Counted from the first letter of the stretch, positions 5,658 to 10,858 are shown. The stretch: DNA of 12,858 nt from CBIHLX01 sp966210935 (GCA_966210935.1 CBIHLX010000022.1:1-12858), one strand, 5' to 3'. Numbers and translations: made by a program. Notes: generated by a model not told the origin, from the letters alone.

Positions 5658-5807
5658 CTACTCAATAATGAGGTCGTCAGGCAGGGTAGAGTGGCGAGAT
5701 TCGACGAAGGTGCGAAGCTCTTCAGAGGTGCGTGGACGGTTCCAGGTAGCGAGCTCAAGTACATCCGAAATAGTGACTTGCTCAATTTCCGCAGAAGAAA
5801 TATCCAT
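5658..5807 (-). CDS. Small acidic hypothetical protein, 49 aa
   Basis: Read from ATG 5807 to TAG at 5658-5660. GGAAG lies 10 nt upstream, and a promoter-like pair is found at 5849-5877. The protein starts MDISSAEIEQVTISDVLELA and continues TWNRPRTSEELRTFVESRHS, ending TLPDDLIIE. It is acidic, helical in appearance and free of Cys, with no membrane segment. I do not recognise a family. It precedes the YggT-like gene on the same strand with 76 nt between them. The ribosome site, the promoter and the coding-like amino acid composition support a real gene, despite its length. Confidence 0.6.
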   Translation of the reverse strand: MDISSAEIEQVTISDVLELATWNRPRTSEELRTFVESRHSTLPDDLIIE

Positions 5808-5848
5808 TGTTGTTTGCTTCCTTTTTGTTTTGATTGTTTGATGTACTT

Positions 5849-5877
5849 ATTTAAGCATAAAAGCTTTAAAAAAGCAA
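5849..5877 (-). promoter_or_regulatory. Promoter candidate for the 49-aa gene
   Basis: Minus strand: -35 TTGCTT (5877-5872), 17-nt spacer, -10 TTAAAT (5854-5849). The predicted leader is about 35 nt and includes the GGAAG site. Confidence 0.35.
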
Positions 5878-5895
5878 TACCATTTTGTCAGATTT

Positions 5896-5927
5896 TTGAT
5901 ACTTTTCTGCTGCTTATGCTATATAAT
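5896..5927 (+). promoter_or_regulatory. Promoter of the membrane protein / ATP-cone / oxidoreductase operon
   Basis: -35 TTGATA (5896-5901), 18-nt spacer, -10 TATATA within TATATAAT (5920-5927). The predicted start is near 5933, about 25 nt before the ATG at 5958. Confidence 0.55.
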
Positions 5928-5957
5928 AATGCTAGAGGTAATCTAAAACAAAAACAC

Positions 5958-6668
5958 ATGCTCGCTACCCTTGCTGTAATCGCTTTTTCAGCCATCATCC
6001 ACGCCAGTTTCCAACTGAGCGTTAGTGTTCTGACGCTCCTTAGCGGCCACGCCATTGGCAGCAAGACCGCTCACGGCCGCCTCATGCACCTTGCCAGTAG
6101 CTTCATCTTCGGAACCGCAATCATGACCTTGCTACTTCTATCATTTGGAGTACTCATCTTCCAGCCTGGCTACATTCCCGCTTCACCGTTTATCTGGTCG
6201 ATCGCCTGTGGCGTTATGATCGGATTGGGCGTCGCCGTCTGGGCCTTTTACTATCGCCGCGAAGCAGGCACAAGTCTATGGCTGCCGCGCAGCATGGCAC
6301 GCTTCCTGAGTGACCGCACAAAAAGTACCAAGCAAGGTGCCGAAGCTTTCTCGCTCGGCATCGCCAGTGTACTCGCTGAAGTTCTCTTCATTATGGGGCC
6401 GCTCTTACTGGCCGCACTCTCTATTGCTAGCTTAGCGCCAGCCTACCAAGCTGTCGGTATTATCCTGTACCTTGCGATCTCACTTCTCCCGCTTCTCGTC
6501 GTCGCGATGCTTGTCGGCGGTGGTCACAAACTCAGCCACATTCAACGCTGGCGCGAATCCAACAAGCGCTTCTTGCAATTTGCTGCCGGAAGCGGCCTAC
6601 TCGTACTCGGCCTTTACGTCTATGTTGAACAAGTCATGACCTCTGGTGTTCTTGGAGGAGGCCTCTAG
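5958..6668 (+). CDS. Polytopic membrane protein, six predicted helices, function unknown
   Basis: 236 aa from ATG 5958; the frame is open further upstream, but those codons run through the promoter and do not look coding. GAGG lies 19 nt upstream, further than usual. Hydrophobic segments fall near residues 1-30, 47-68, 78-99, 131-157, 162-187 and 206-225, with a basic cytoplasmic-type loop (YYRREAG ... RSMARFLSDRTKSTK) after helix 3, so the layout is 3+3. This resembles the LysE/DsbD/CcdA type of fold by eye, and the C-terminal NKRFLQFAAGSGLLVLGLYVYVEQV is reminiscent of it. Only one Cys is visible, so it is not a thiol electron carrier like CcdA. The TAG stop overlaps the GTG of the next gene (TAGTG), implying translational coupling with the ATP-cone protein. 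Confidence 0.75.
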   Translation: MLATLAVIAFSAIIHASFQLSVSVLTLLSGHAIGSKTAHGRLMHLASSFIFGTAIMTLLLLSFGVLIFQPGYIPASPFIWSIACGVMIGLGVAVWAFYYRREAGTSLWLPRSMARFLSDRTKSTKQGAEAFSLGIASVLAEVLFIMGPLLLAALSIASLAPAYQAVGIILYLAISLLPLLVVAMLVGGGHKLSHIQRWRESNKRFLQFAAGSGLLVLGLYVYVEQVMTSGVLGGGL

Positions 6669-6952
6669 TGGGACAGGCAATCGATATCGTCAAGCGTGGC
6701 GGGCGACGCCCGAGTGAGCCGCTCGATAGAACCAAGCTCCACGCCAGTATCCGTGCCGCCTGTCTGAGCGTTCGCAGCCCGGAGGGTGAGGCCGAACTGA
6801 CCGCAAACACCGTCTGTGACATCGTCATCAAATGGTGCGACACCAAACCCGAGGTAACCAGCGGCGACCTTCGGCGGAAAGCCACCGACGCCCTCACCAA
6901 CCTCCACCCTGAAGCAGCATATTTATACAAACACCACCGCTTGGTCATCTAA
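6668..6952 (+). CDS. Free-standing ATP-cone domain protein
   Basis: 94 aa that are little more than one ATP-cone. IDIVKRGGRRPSEPLDRTKL matches the start of the fold (the VxKRdGrxexFdxxKL pattern), followed by IRAACLSVR, the T-S-G-D-L-R-R helix, and the C-terminal AAYLYKHHRLVI, equivalent to the 'vAyvRfasVYR' end in NrdR and ribonucleotide reductases. In those proteins the cone binds ATP/dATP and controls activity or DNA binding. Here no catalytic or zinc-ribbon domain is attached, so it probably acts on a partner. The GTG start at 6668 overlaps the upstream stop by one base; GGAGGAGG lies 6 nt before it. The next gene starts 9 nt downstream. The domain call is firm; the role is unknown. Confidence 0.85.
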   Translation: MGQAIDIVKRGGRRPSEPLDRTKLHASIRAACLSVRSPEGEAELTANTVCDIVIKWCDTKPEVTSGDLRRKATDALTNLHPEAAYLYKHHRLVI

Positions 6953-6961
6953 GGAGACACT

Positions 6962-8341
6962 ATGGCACGAAAACCAACATTCGACTATGATCTAATCGTT
7001 ATCGGCAGTGGCGCCGGCGGTAGCGCCGCGGCTACTATTGCCGCACGCGCCGGTAAGCGCGTTGCTATTATTGAGGCCGACACCTTCGGTGGCGACTCAC
7101 CAAACTGGAGTGACGTACCGACTAAAGCCCTCCTTCATGCCGCCCAGCTTTACGATGAAGCGCGCCATGGCGCCCGCTTTGGCCTTCGCTCAACTACGCT
7201 CGGCTATAACTATCCAAGTATTCGTGCCTGGAAAGAGCTGGCCGTTAAACGCACTGGTGCTGGCGGTAACCGTAAGTACTACGAAAGCCAGGGGATTGAT
7301 GCGTTCCAGGGAACTGCCCACTTCTTGTCGCCACATGAGATCAGTATCAACCGTCGTCACCTATCGAGTGAACATTTCCTGATTGCCACTGGATCACACT
7401 GGGTGACGCCTGATATTCAAGGTCTCGCCGACGTCCCATACGCCACTCCACGCACCATCATGGAAGCGATACGTCCACCAAAAAGCCTCTACATTATCGG
7501 TGCCGGCACAATTGGTGTAGAGATTGCTCAGTTGATGGCTATTTTCGGTACTAAAGTCTACCTCGCCGAGATCGCCAGCCGTATCCTCCCTCGGGAAGAC
7601 GAAGAAGTCGGTATCCTCATGGAACGCCTCCTGAAAGAACAAAAAGGCGTCACAAGCCTCACGCAAACCCGCACCCTTGCGGTCGTCAAAGACGGCATCG
7701 GCAAACGTGTCACCTACACCCGCGGCGGTGTCGAAAAGTCCGTGCGTGTCGATGAAGTACTGGTTGCCACTGGCCGCGTACCAAGCGTTGATCTCGGTCT
7801 TGAAAATGCAGCCGTGCAGTACACACCAAAAGGTATTGAAGTCAGCAGCAACCTTCAAACCAGTGCTCGACATATCTTTGCCGCCGGCGATGTACTCGGC
7901 CACTCCAGCCACACCCACACAGCGCTTCTAGAAAGCCGCGTTGCCGCTCATAATATCCTCCACCCAAAGAGCCGCATTACCCCTGATTACACCGCGACGC
8001 CACGCCTGACATTTACCCACCCCGGCATAGCAACCGTAGGCCTGAGTGAAGACGACTGCCTAAAACGTGATCTCCATATCAAGAAAGCAACCGCACCACT
8101 CAACATCATTGCTCGTGCCAACACGAGTGATTTCCGTGACGGTTTCGTCAAACTCATTGCCGATCAAAAGGGTGTCCTTATTGGCGCGACGGTTGTTGCA
8201 CCACATGCAGCCGAGATCATTCATGAGCTCTCTTTGGCTATCAAGTACCAGCTCACCGCCAGCGAGCTTGCCGCGACGCCGCACGCCTTCCTCAGCTGGA
8301 GCGAAGCCGTTCGTGTGGCTGCCGCAAAACTTGCCGCTTAA
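6962..8341 (+). CDS. Class I FAD/NAD(P) pyridine nucleotide-disulfide oxidoreductase homologue lacking the redox cysteines
   Basis: 459 aa, the normal family length. The FAD dinucleotide-binding motif GSGAGGSAAA starts at residue 15, with the strand-end E38. The NAD(P) motif GAGTIGVEIA is near residue 180 and the second FAD motif FAAGDV near 307. A C-terminal dimerisation domain follows (ARANTSDFRDGFVKLI ... ASELAATPHAFLSWSEAV). Homologues such as dihydrolipoamide dehydrogenase and mercuric reductase have GGTCxNxGCxPTK; here the segment is GGDSPNWSDVPTK, so S46 and D51 replace both cysteines. Only one Cys is seen in the whole protein. The C-terminal His-Glu dyad region is also atypical. It cannot reduce disulfides in the usual way, and may act as an NAD(P)H oxidase, quinone reductase or electron donor. 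ATG 6962 has AAGGAG 5 nt upstream. Third gene of the operon. Confidence 0.9.
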   Translation: MARKPTFDYDLIVIGSGAGGSAAATIAARAGKRVAIIEADTFGGDSPNWSDVPTKALLHAAQLYDEARHGARFGLRSTTLGYNYPSIRAWKELAVKRTGAGGNRKYYESQGIDAFQGTAHFLSPHEISINRRHLSSEHFLIATGSHWVTPDIQGLADVPYATPRTIMEAIRPPKSLYIIGAGTIGVEIAQLMAIFGTKVYLAEIASRILPREDEEVGILMERLLKEQKGVTSLTQTRTLAVVKDGIGKRVTYTRGGVEKSVRVDEVLVATGRVPSVDLGLENAAVQYTPKGIEVSSNLQTSARHIFAAGDVLGHSSHTHTALLESRVAAHNILHPKSRITPDYTATPRLTFTHPGIATVGLSEDDCLKRDLHIKKATAPLNIIARANTSDFRDGFVKLIADQKGVLIGATVVAPHAAEIIHELSLAIKYQLTASELAATPHAFLSWSEAVRVAAAKLAA

Positions 8342-8468
8342 TCGCCCGCTTACCCTTCCTGTACGTTCTCCGTGATGCCGAGTCTTCGTTGTCAGTGACA
8401 TATCTCATAGCCACGATACATCGGGGCTTTTATAGTAGACTATGCGTAATAATAAAGGAGGTGTCCTT

Positions 8469-8636
8469 ATGAGTATGGTTGATGATCTACGCGATAAAGC
8501 GCAGGATATAATGGATAATCCAGAACAACGAGAAAAGATTGAGCAGATAGCGAGGGAGAAAAAAATATCTCTTGAAGAAGCCAAAGACCACTTCCTGCAC
8601 AACCAAGACAAGGGCCAGGACTCACCACTTCCATAG
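8469..8636 (+). CDS. Small charged hypothetical protein, 55 aa
   Basis: The start is ATG 8469, preceded by AAGGAGG with good spacing; the nine upstream codons to 8442 include that site and are excluded. The sequence is dominated by charged helices: VDDLRDKAQDIMDNPEQREKI, then EQIAREKKISLEEAKDHFL, ending in a polar tail. It has no Cys, no Trp and no membrane segment. 'DKAQDIMDNPEQ' recalls small antitoxin-like or stress-type helical proteins of Actinobacteria (MT0933-like), but the match is too short to name, and no toxin gene lies beside it. It stands 127 nt after the oxidoreductase gene with no clear terminator between, so cotranscription is possible. Confidence 0.7.
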   Translation: MSMVDDLRDKAQDIMDNPEQREKIEQIAREKKISLEEAKDHFLHNQDKGQDSPLP

Positions 8637-8680
8637 TAGTGCGCTGTGCCGTTCACATTAAATACCGTCGTCACTATTTA

Positions 8681-8723
8681 CCAAAGAAAAAAGTCCTAGC
8701 AATTGCTAAGACTTTTTTCTTGG
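8681..8723. terminator. Terminator of initiator tRNA, bidirectional, stem includes CCA
   Basis: Arms 8681-8700 and 8705-8723 around AATT: six A-T pairs flanked by GTC/GAC, with one mismatch and one bulged A. On the minus strand the 5' arm begins with the tRNA CCA (8723-8721) and the 3' arm carries a run of six T. On the plus strand it can end the transcript of the 55-aa gene. Confidence 0.85.
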
Positions 8724-8798
8724 TAGCGGGGAGAGGATTTGAACCTCTGACCTCTTGGTTATGAGCCAAGCGAGCTGACCAGGCTGCTCCACCCCGCG
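8721..8798 (-). tRNA. tRNA-fMet (CAT), initiator
   Basis: 78 nt with encoded CCA. It begins CGCGGGG-TGGAGCAGCCTGG, the hallmark of bacterial initiator tRNA. The 3' acceptor strand is CCCCGCT, so bases 1 and 72 are C and U and cannot pair; this unpaired end is required for formylation and start function, though C1-A72 is the usual form. Anticodon stem CTTGG/CCAAG with loop CTCATAA; two of the three conserved G-C pairs are present and 29:41 is T-A. T arm AGAGG-TTCAAAT-CCTCT. It lies 28 nt after the stop of the DivIC/FtsB-like gene, same direction, probably on the same transcript. Confidence 0.93.
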
Positions 8799-8826
8799 GC
8801 ACATCAATAATCTTAACAGATAGGGG

Positions 8827-9273
8827 TTATGATTGCAACCCTTGGTGATTGCCTCCAAAGAGGAAATTCATCCACTGGGTGAAGTTAGTGGGCGGTTTTT
8901 CACTAACCGTCGACTGGCGTATCGCCACTTGATCCGCCTGCTTGGCTGCGTCCGTATTAGGCGGCAACACTAACGCCTTTTCCCCTGCCATACCTAGCCC
9001 TAAGCGCTCACGAGCAGCCAGCTCTTGATATTCGGCCGTCTTGTAGTAGTTTTGCTGATACGCAAGGCTCTCCGTCTCCAGCTCGAGGAGTAGTTGCTGG
9101 CGCTGCTTACTGTCAATTTCCTTCTGCAAGTCAAAGTTTCGCTGCATCACCCCAACCGACCCCCAGGCCCAGCCAGCGCCAATTACAAAGGCCACCGCAA
9201 TCACCAGGTTATTCGGTGTAATATAGCGGTGCCGGATATGATAATAGATACGACGGATGTTTATTTTTGACAT
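8827..9273 (-). CDS. Septum formation initiator (FtsB/DivIC-like) protein
   Basis: 148 aa. A basic N-terminus (KINIRRIYYHIRHRY) is followed by a single membrane helix (about 22-41, NLVIAVAFVIGAGWAWGSVG) and then a Gln/Glu/Leu-rich coiled coil (about 44-82, LQKEIDSKQRQQLLLELETES). YQELAARERLGLGMAGEKALVLPP matches the conserved end of the family (Y-x-E-x-x-AREKLGLxxPGExxxxLP). A polar tail of about 40 residues is extra compared with short FtsB proteins. FtsB/DivIC forms a complex with FtsL and the FtsQ/DivIB homologue in the divisome, linking septal wall synthesis with division. No ribosome site stands out; a TATAAT lies 15 nt upstream of the ATG. Confidence 0.88.
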   Translation of the reverse strand: MSKINIRRIYYHIRHRYITPNNLVIAVAFVIGAGWAWGSVGVMQRNFDLQKEIDSKQRQQLLLELETESLAYQQNYYKTAEYQELAARERLGLGMAGEKALVLPPNTDAAKQADQVAIRQSTVSEKPPTNFTQWMNFLFGGNHQGLQS

Positions 9274-9288
9274 GATGTTCGTAGCTCA

Positions 9289-9294
9289 ATTATA
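9289..9294 (-). promoter_or_regulatory. -10 element for the FtsB/DivIC-like gene
   Basis: TATAAT on the minus strand, 15 nt before the ATG at 9273, giving a predicted leader of only about 8 nt. No good -35 is seen. It is back-to-back with the -10 of the tRNA-Ile gene. Confidence 0.4.
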
Positions 9295-9315
9295 GCTCAC
9301 TACAAGATAATACGC

Positions 9316-9321
9316 TATAAT
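9316..9321 (+). promoter_or_regulatory. -10 element for tRNA-Ile(CAU)
   Basis: TATAAT, 12 nt before the tRNA. The predicted start leaves a short 5' trailer. The -35 region is poor. Confidence 0.5.
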
Positions 9322-9333
9322 GTCCAGAGGCGC

Positions 9334-9409
9334 GGGGCTGTAGCTCATCGGTTAGAGCAGGCGGCTCATAACCACTTGGTAGATGGTTCGATTCCATCCA
9401 GCCCCACCA
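9334..9409 (+). tRNA. tRNA-Ile2 (CAT anticodon, lysidine-modified)
   Basis: 76 nt with encoded CCA. The acceptor GGGGCTG/CAGCCCC is perfect and the T arm GATGG-TTCGATT-CCATC is perfect. Anticodon loop CTCATAA. Although CAT looks like Met, the body matches bacterial tRNA-Ile2 (E. coli ileX): GGTTAGAGCAGGCG before the loop and CTTGGT after it. TilS would convert C34 to lysidine so that it reads AUA. Oddities: C29 faces A41 in the anticodon stem, and positions 15 and 48 are T and A rather than G and C. Confidence 0.87.
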
Positions 9410-9448
9410 ATAAAATACGCTCACCTTCGGGTGGGCATATTTTATTGG
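9407..9448 (+). terminator. Terminator of tRNA-Ile2, stem includes the whole CCA
   Basis: CCAATAAAATA (9407-9417) pairs perfectly with TATTTTATTGG (9438-9448). Inside, GCTCACC pairs with GGTGGGC (one T-G wobble) around a TTCG tetraloop, with one mismatch between the two stems. The first three bases are the tRNA CCA. Confidence 0.85.
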
Positions 9449-9498
9449 TGGTAGGTCGGAAGCGTAGCAAGCGCCCCTCTTTCAACCCATCTAATCTA

Positions 9499-9527
9499 TT
9501 GACATTCTCGTATTTATTTGCTATAAT
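9499..9527 (+). promoter_or_regulatory. Full-consensus sigma-70 promoter
   Basis: TTGACA (9499-9504), exactly 17 nt, TATAAT (9522-9527): 12 of 12 consensus positions. It points at the zinc-ribbon gene, with a leader of about 80 nt (from about 9534 to 9613). Confidence 0.85.
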
Positions 9528-9613
9528 ATATTTACTATTGTTGGAAAAACGAGAGATTCATTCCTCGCTCAGATCTGCAACAAAGAGCACCTTCGACCGA
9601 AAGGCTTCATACC

Positions 9614-9916
9614 ATGACTACTGACTGCAAAATCACCCTCCCAATGACGGTGATAAGCAAGCACACCGTGTCCGTCGGCGGCTTCCATGCAACCTGCATG
9701 AACTGCGGAGCAAACTACTTCGGCGAGCCGGCCTGTACGGGCTGCGGAACCGTTTTTGTGTTCGCCGCATCCCAAAAGATGGGTCCCGGGGTTATCGATT
9801 CAATACGCGAGTACGCCAATAATCACGGACTCGAGCTGATCGGTTACTCCGGTGGCGGCTGTGTCAGACTGGGTGGCGGTGATATCCTCAACGAGGATAT
9901 ATACTCAATACAGTAA
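9614..9916 (+). CDS. Zinc-ribbon hypothetical protein, 100 aa
   Basis: ATG at 9614 with AAAGG about 9 nt upstream. Four cysteines, C28, C31, C41 and C44, in CxxC-(9)-CxxC order (ATCMNCGANYFGEPACTGCG) make a zinc ribbon. The C-terminal half is small and Gly-rich (VIDSIREYANNHGLELIGYSG and GGCVRLGGGDILNEDIYSIQ) and looks like a helix followed by beta strands. There is no signal peptide or membrane helix. I do not recognise a named family; it may bind nucleic acid or protein. It is a single gene between the strongest promoter in the window and a nested inverted repeat that begins 14 nt after its stop. Confidence 0.75.
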   Translation: MTTDCKITLPMTVISKHTVSVGGFHATCMNCGANYFGEPACTGCGTVFVFAASQKMGPGVIDSIREYANNHGLELIGYSGGGCVRLGGGDILNEDIYSIQ

Positions 9917-9930
9917 GTCGCGGCCTTCAC

Positions 9931-9984
9931 GCCCGCAATCAAGTTGCTCGCAGGTAAACATTCCTGTGATGCCTGATTGCGGGC
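9931..9984 (+). terminator. Nested inverted repeat after the zinc-ribbon gene (terminator or RNA element)
   Basis: GCCCGCAATCA (9931-9941) pairs perfectly with TGATTGCGGGC (9974-9984). Within the 32-nt interior CAGG (9951-9954) pairs with CCTG (9963-9966). The sequence after it (AATTTGATTTC) has only a weak T-run, so intrinsic termination is possible but not certain. Confidence 0.5.
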
Positions 9985-10035
9985 AATTTGATTTCTCAGT
10001 CTCATTCTCACTTCATCCATCCAGACCCCCACGAA

Positions 10036-10062
10036 AAAGACAGACCGCTTTGGTCTGTCTTT
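10036..10062. terminator. Bidirectional terminator between convergent genes
   Basis: AAAGACAGACC (10036-10046) pairs perfectly with GGTCTGTCTTT (10052-10062), loop GCTTT. A-rich on the left, T-rich on the right. It ends 2 nt before the stop codon of the minus-strand gene at 10065. Confidence 0.85.
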
Positions 10063-10064
10063 CG

Positions 10065-10454
10065 TTACGGTCGCTTTTTGCGCTCTTCGTACGCCCGACG
10101 GCGTGCTATCTCTAATGGATCGTCGGTCGGCTGACTGAGTACAGCTCGAGCGAGGGCGATACCTCGTGTGTTAGTCCGTATCTGCTCGTCCGAAAGGCCG
10201 GCACTCCGAACGTCGTAGTTAGGGTCGGCAGGTTCGTATTGCGACTCCTGGGTACGTCGACGGGCCGATGGATGCGCCTGCATCGATTCTGTGCGCGACG
10301 GACGTCGTGTTGGTCCGCTATCAGGCCGACGCGCTCCATAGGCAATCTGCCCATCCGCAACAGATCCTAGACCAAGATCGGCGTAGCGTTCAATTGCAGC
10401 ATGATGTTCTTCGTGGAGCTCAGCGTCAGGCGTAATACTCGGGCGTTCGGTCAT
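10065..10454 (-). CDS. Hydrophilic hypothetical protein, 129 aa, largely disordered
   Basis: Family not recognised. The protein is rich in Arg, Ser, Pro, Ala, Glu and Asp, with no cysteine and no hydrophobic segment. The middle part (ARRPDSGPTRRPSRTESMQAH, then PSARRRTQESQYEPADPNYD) reads as disordered. The N-terminus (DAELHEEHHAAIERYADLGLG) and C-terminus (DDPLEIARRRAYEERKKRP) look helical. ATG 10454 has no ribosome site; a promoter with -10 only 9 nt upstream (10464-10492) implies a near-leaderless mRNA. The frame is open over its whole length and ends at a strong terminator, which supports expression. It might be a DNA- or RNA-binding or scaffold-type basic protein, but nothing specific is seen. 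Confidence 0.6.
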   Translation of the reverse strand: MTERPSITPDAELHEEHHAAIERYADLGLGSVADGQIAYGARRPDSGPTRRPSRTESMQAHPSARRRTQESQYEPADPNYDVRSAGLSDEQIRTNTRGIALARAVLSQPTDDPLEIARRRAYEERKKRP

Positions 10455-10463
10455 TATGAATAA

Positions 10464-10492
10464 TTAATACCACGTTTATGCTTAAAAAGCAA
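10464..10492 (-). promoter_or_regulatory. Promoter of the gene at 10065-10454, near-leaderless
   Basis: Minus strand: -35 TTGCTT (10492-10487), 17-nt spacer, -10 TATTAA (10469-10464), then 9 nt to the ATG. The expected 5' leader is about 3 nt and no Shine-Dalgarno is present. Confidence 0.5.
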
Positions 10493-10516
10493 GCTATACA
10501 CCTCTGCTCGCTCATC

Positions 10517-10555
10517 AAAAAAGCCCCTCGGGACGATTTGCATGTCCGTTGGGGC
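10517..10555 (-). terminator. Intrinsic terminator of the 68-aa gene
   Basis: On the minus strand GCCCC (10555-10551) pairs with GGGGC (10527-10523) and, after a symmetric 3-nt internal loop, GGAC (10547-10544) pairs with GTCC (10534-10531); six T follow (10522-10517). It lies 60 nt beyond the stop of the gene at 10615. Confidence 0.75.
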
Positions 10556-10614
10556 AATTTTGGCACCTGTTTGTTTGATACTACTTTAGCATCAATGGCG
10601 CTTATGTTACAAGC

Positions 10615-10821
10615 CTATTTTTTCTTAGAAATAGTCAGGAAACCGTTGCGTGGGTTTTCCTTGACAATGCGGTCTTCTGGAAGATCGGTTGGCTCGCCCT
10701 TGGCGTTCTTTTCAACCTTAGCGAAGAAGTAGATTGTCTGTGGCTTGCCGCCGCGCAGAGTTACTTCAGTCTTGTGCAAGTAGTACGTAATACCCTTCGA
10801 GTTTGTGTGATTGTAAGCCAT
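10615..10821 (-). CDS. Conserved-type small protein, 68 aa (MAYNHTNSKG)
   Basis: The protein begins MAYNHTNSKGITYYLHKTEV and continues TLRGGKPQTIYFFAKVEKNAKGE, then a short segment DLPEDRIVKENPRNGFLTISKKK with a basic tail. Proteins with the same 'NSKG-x-x-YYLH ... LR-GG-K-x-Q-x-IYYF ... P-x-x-x-x-V-x-E' pattern are, to my recollection, common short hypotheticals in Saccharibacteria and other Patescibacteria; the function is unknown. The beta-rich, basic character would suit nucleic-acid or ribosome binding, but this is a guess. AGGAGG lies 12 nt before the ATG, a little far. It has its own promoter (10859-10887) and terminator, so it is a monocistronic unit. Confidence 0.85.
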   Translation of the reverse strand: MAYNHTNSKGITYYLHKTEVTLRGGKPQTIYFFAKVEKNAKGEPTDLPEDRIVKENPRNGFLTISKKK

Positions 10822-10858
10822 AAGTTCTTAAAACCTCCTATTAATTCTTACAAGAGTA

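Noticed and set aside
5691..5957. Upstream extension of the membrane-protein frame
   Set aside because: The frame is open, but it is antisense to the 49-aa gene and runs through the promoter at 5896-5927; the codons do not look like a membrane-protein N-terminus.
7394..7918. 174-codon minus-strand frame within the oxidoreductase gene
   Set aside because: A mirror of strong codon bias in the real gene; no ribosome site and no family resemblance.
9534..9613. Riboswitch in the leader of the zinc-ribbon gene
   Set aside because: Only short, weak stems are visible and no known riboswitch core is recognised.
9376..9624. 82-codon plus-strand frame over tRNA-Ile2, its terminator and the next promoter
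   Set aside because: It begins inside the tRNA and crosses the terminator and promoter; RNA and DNA signals explain the sequence.
10112..10360. Second minus-strand frame within 10065-10454
   Set aside because: Overlaps the longer frame, which has a promoter at the right place and ends at the terminator; this one has neither. The longer frame itself is only moderately certain.
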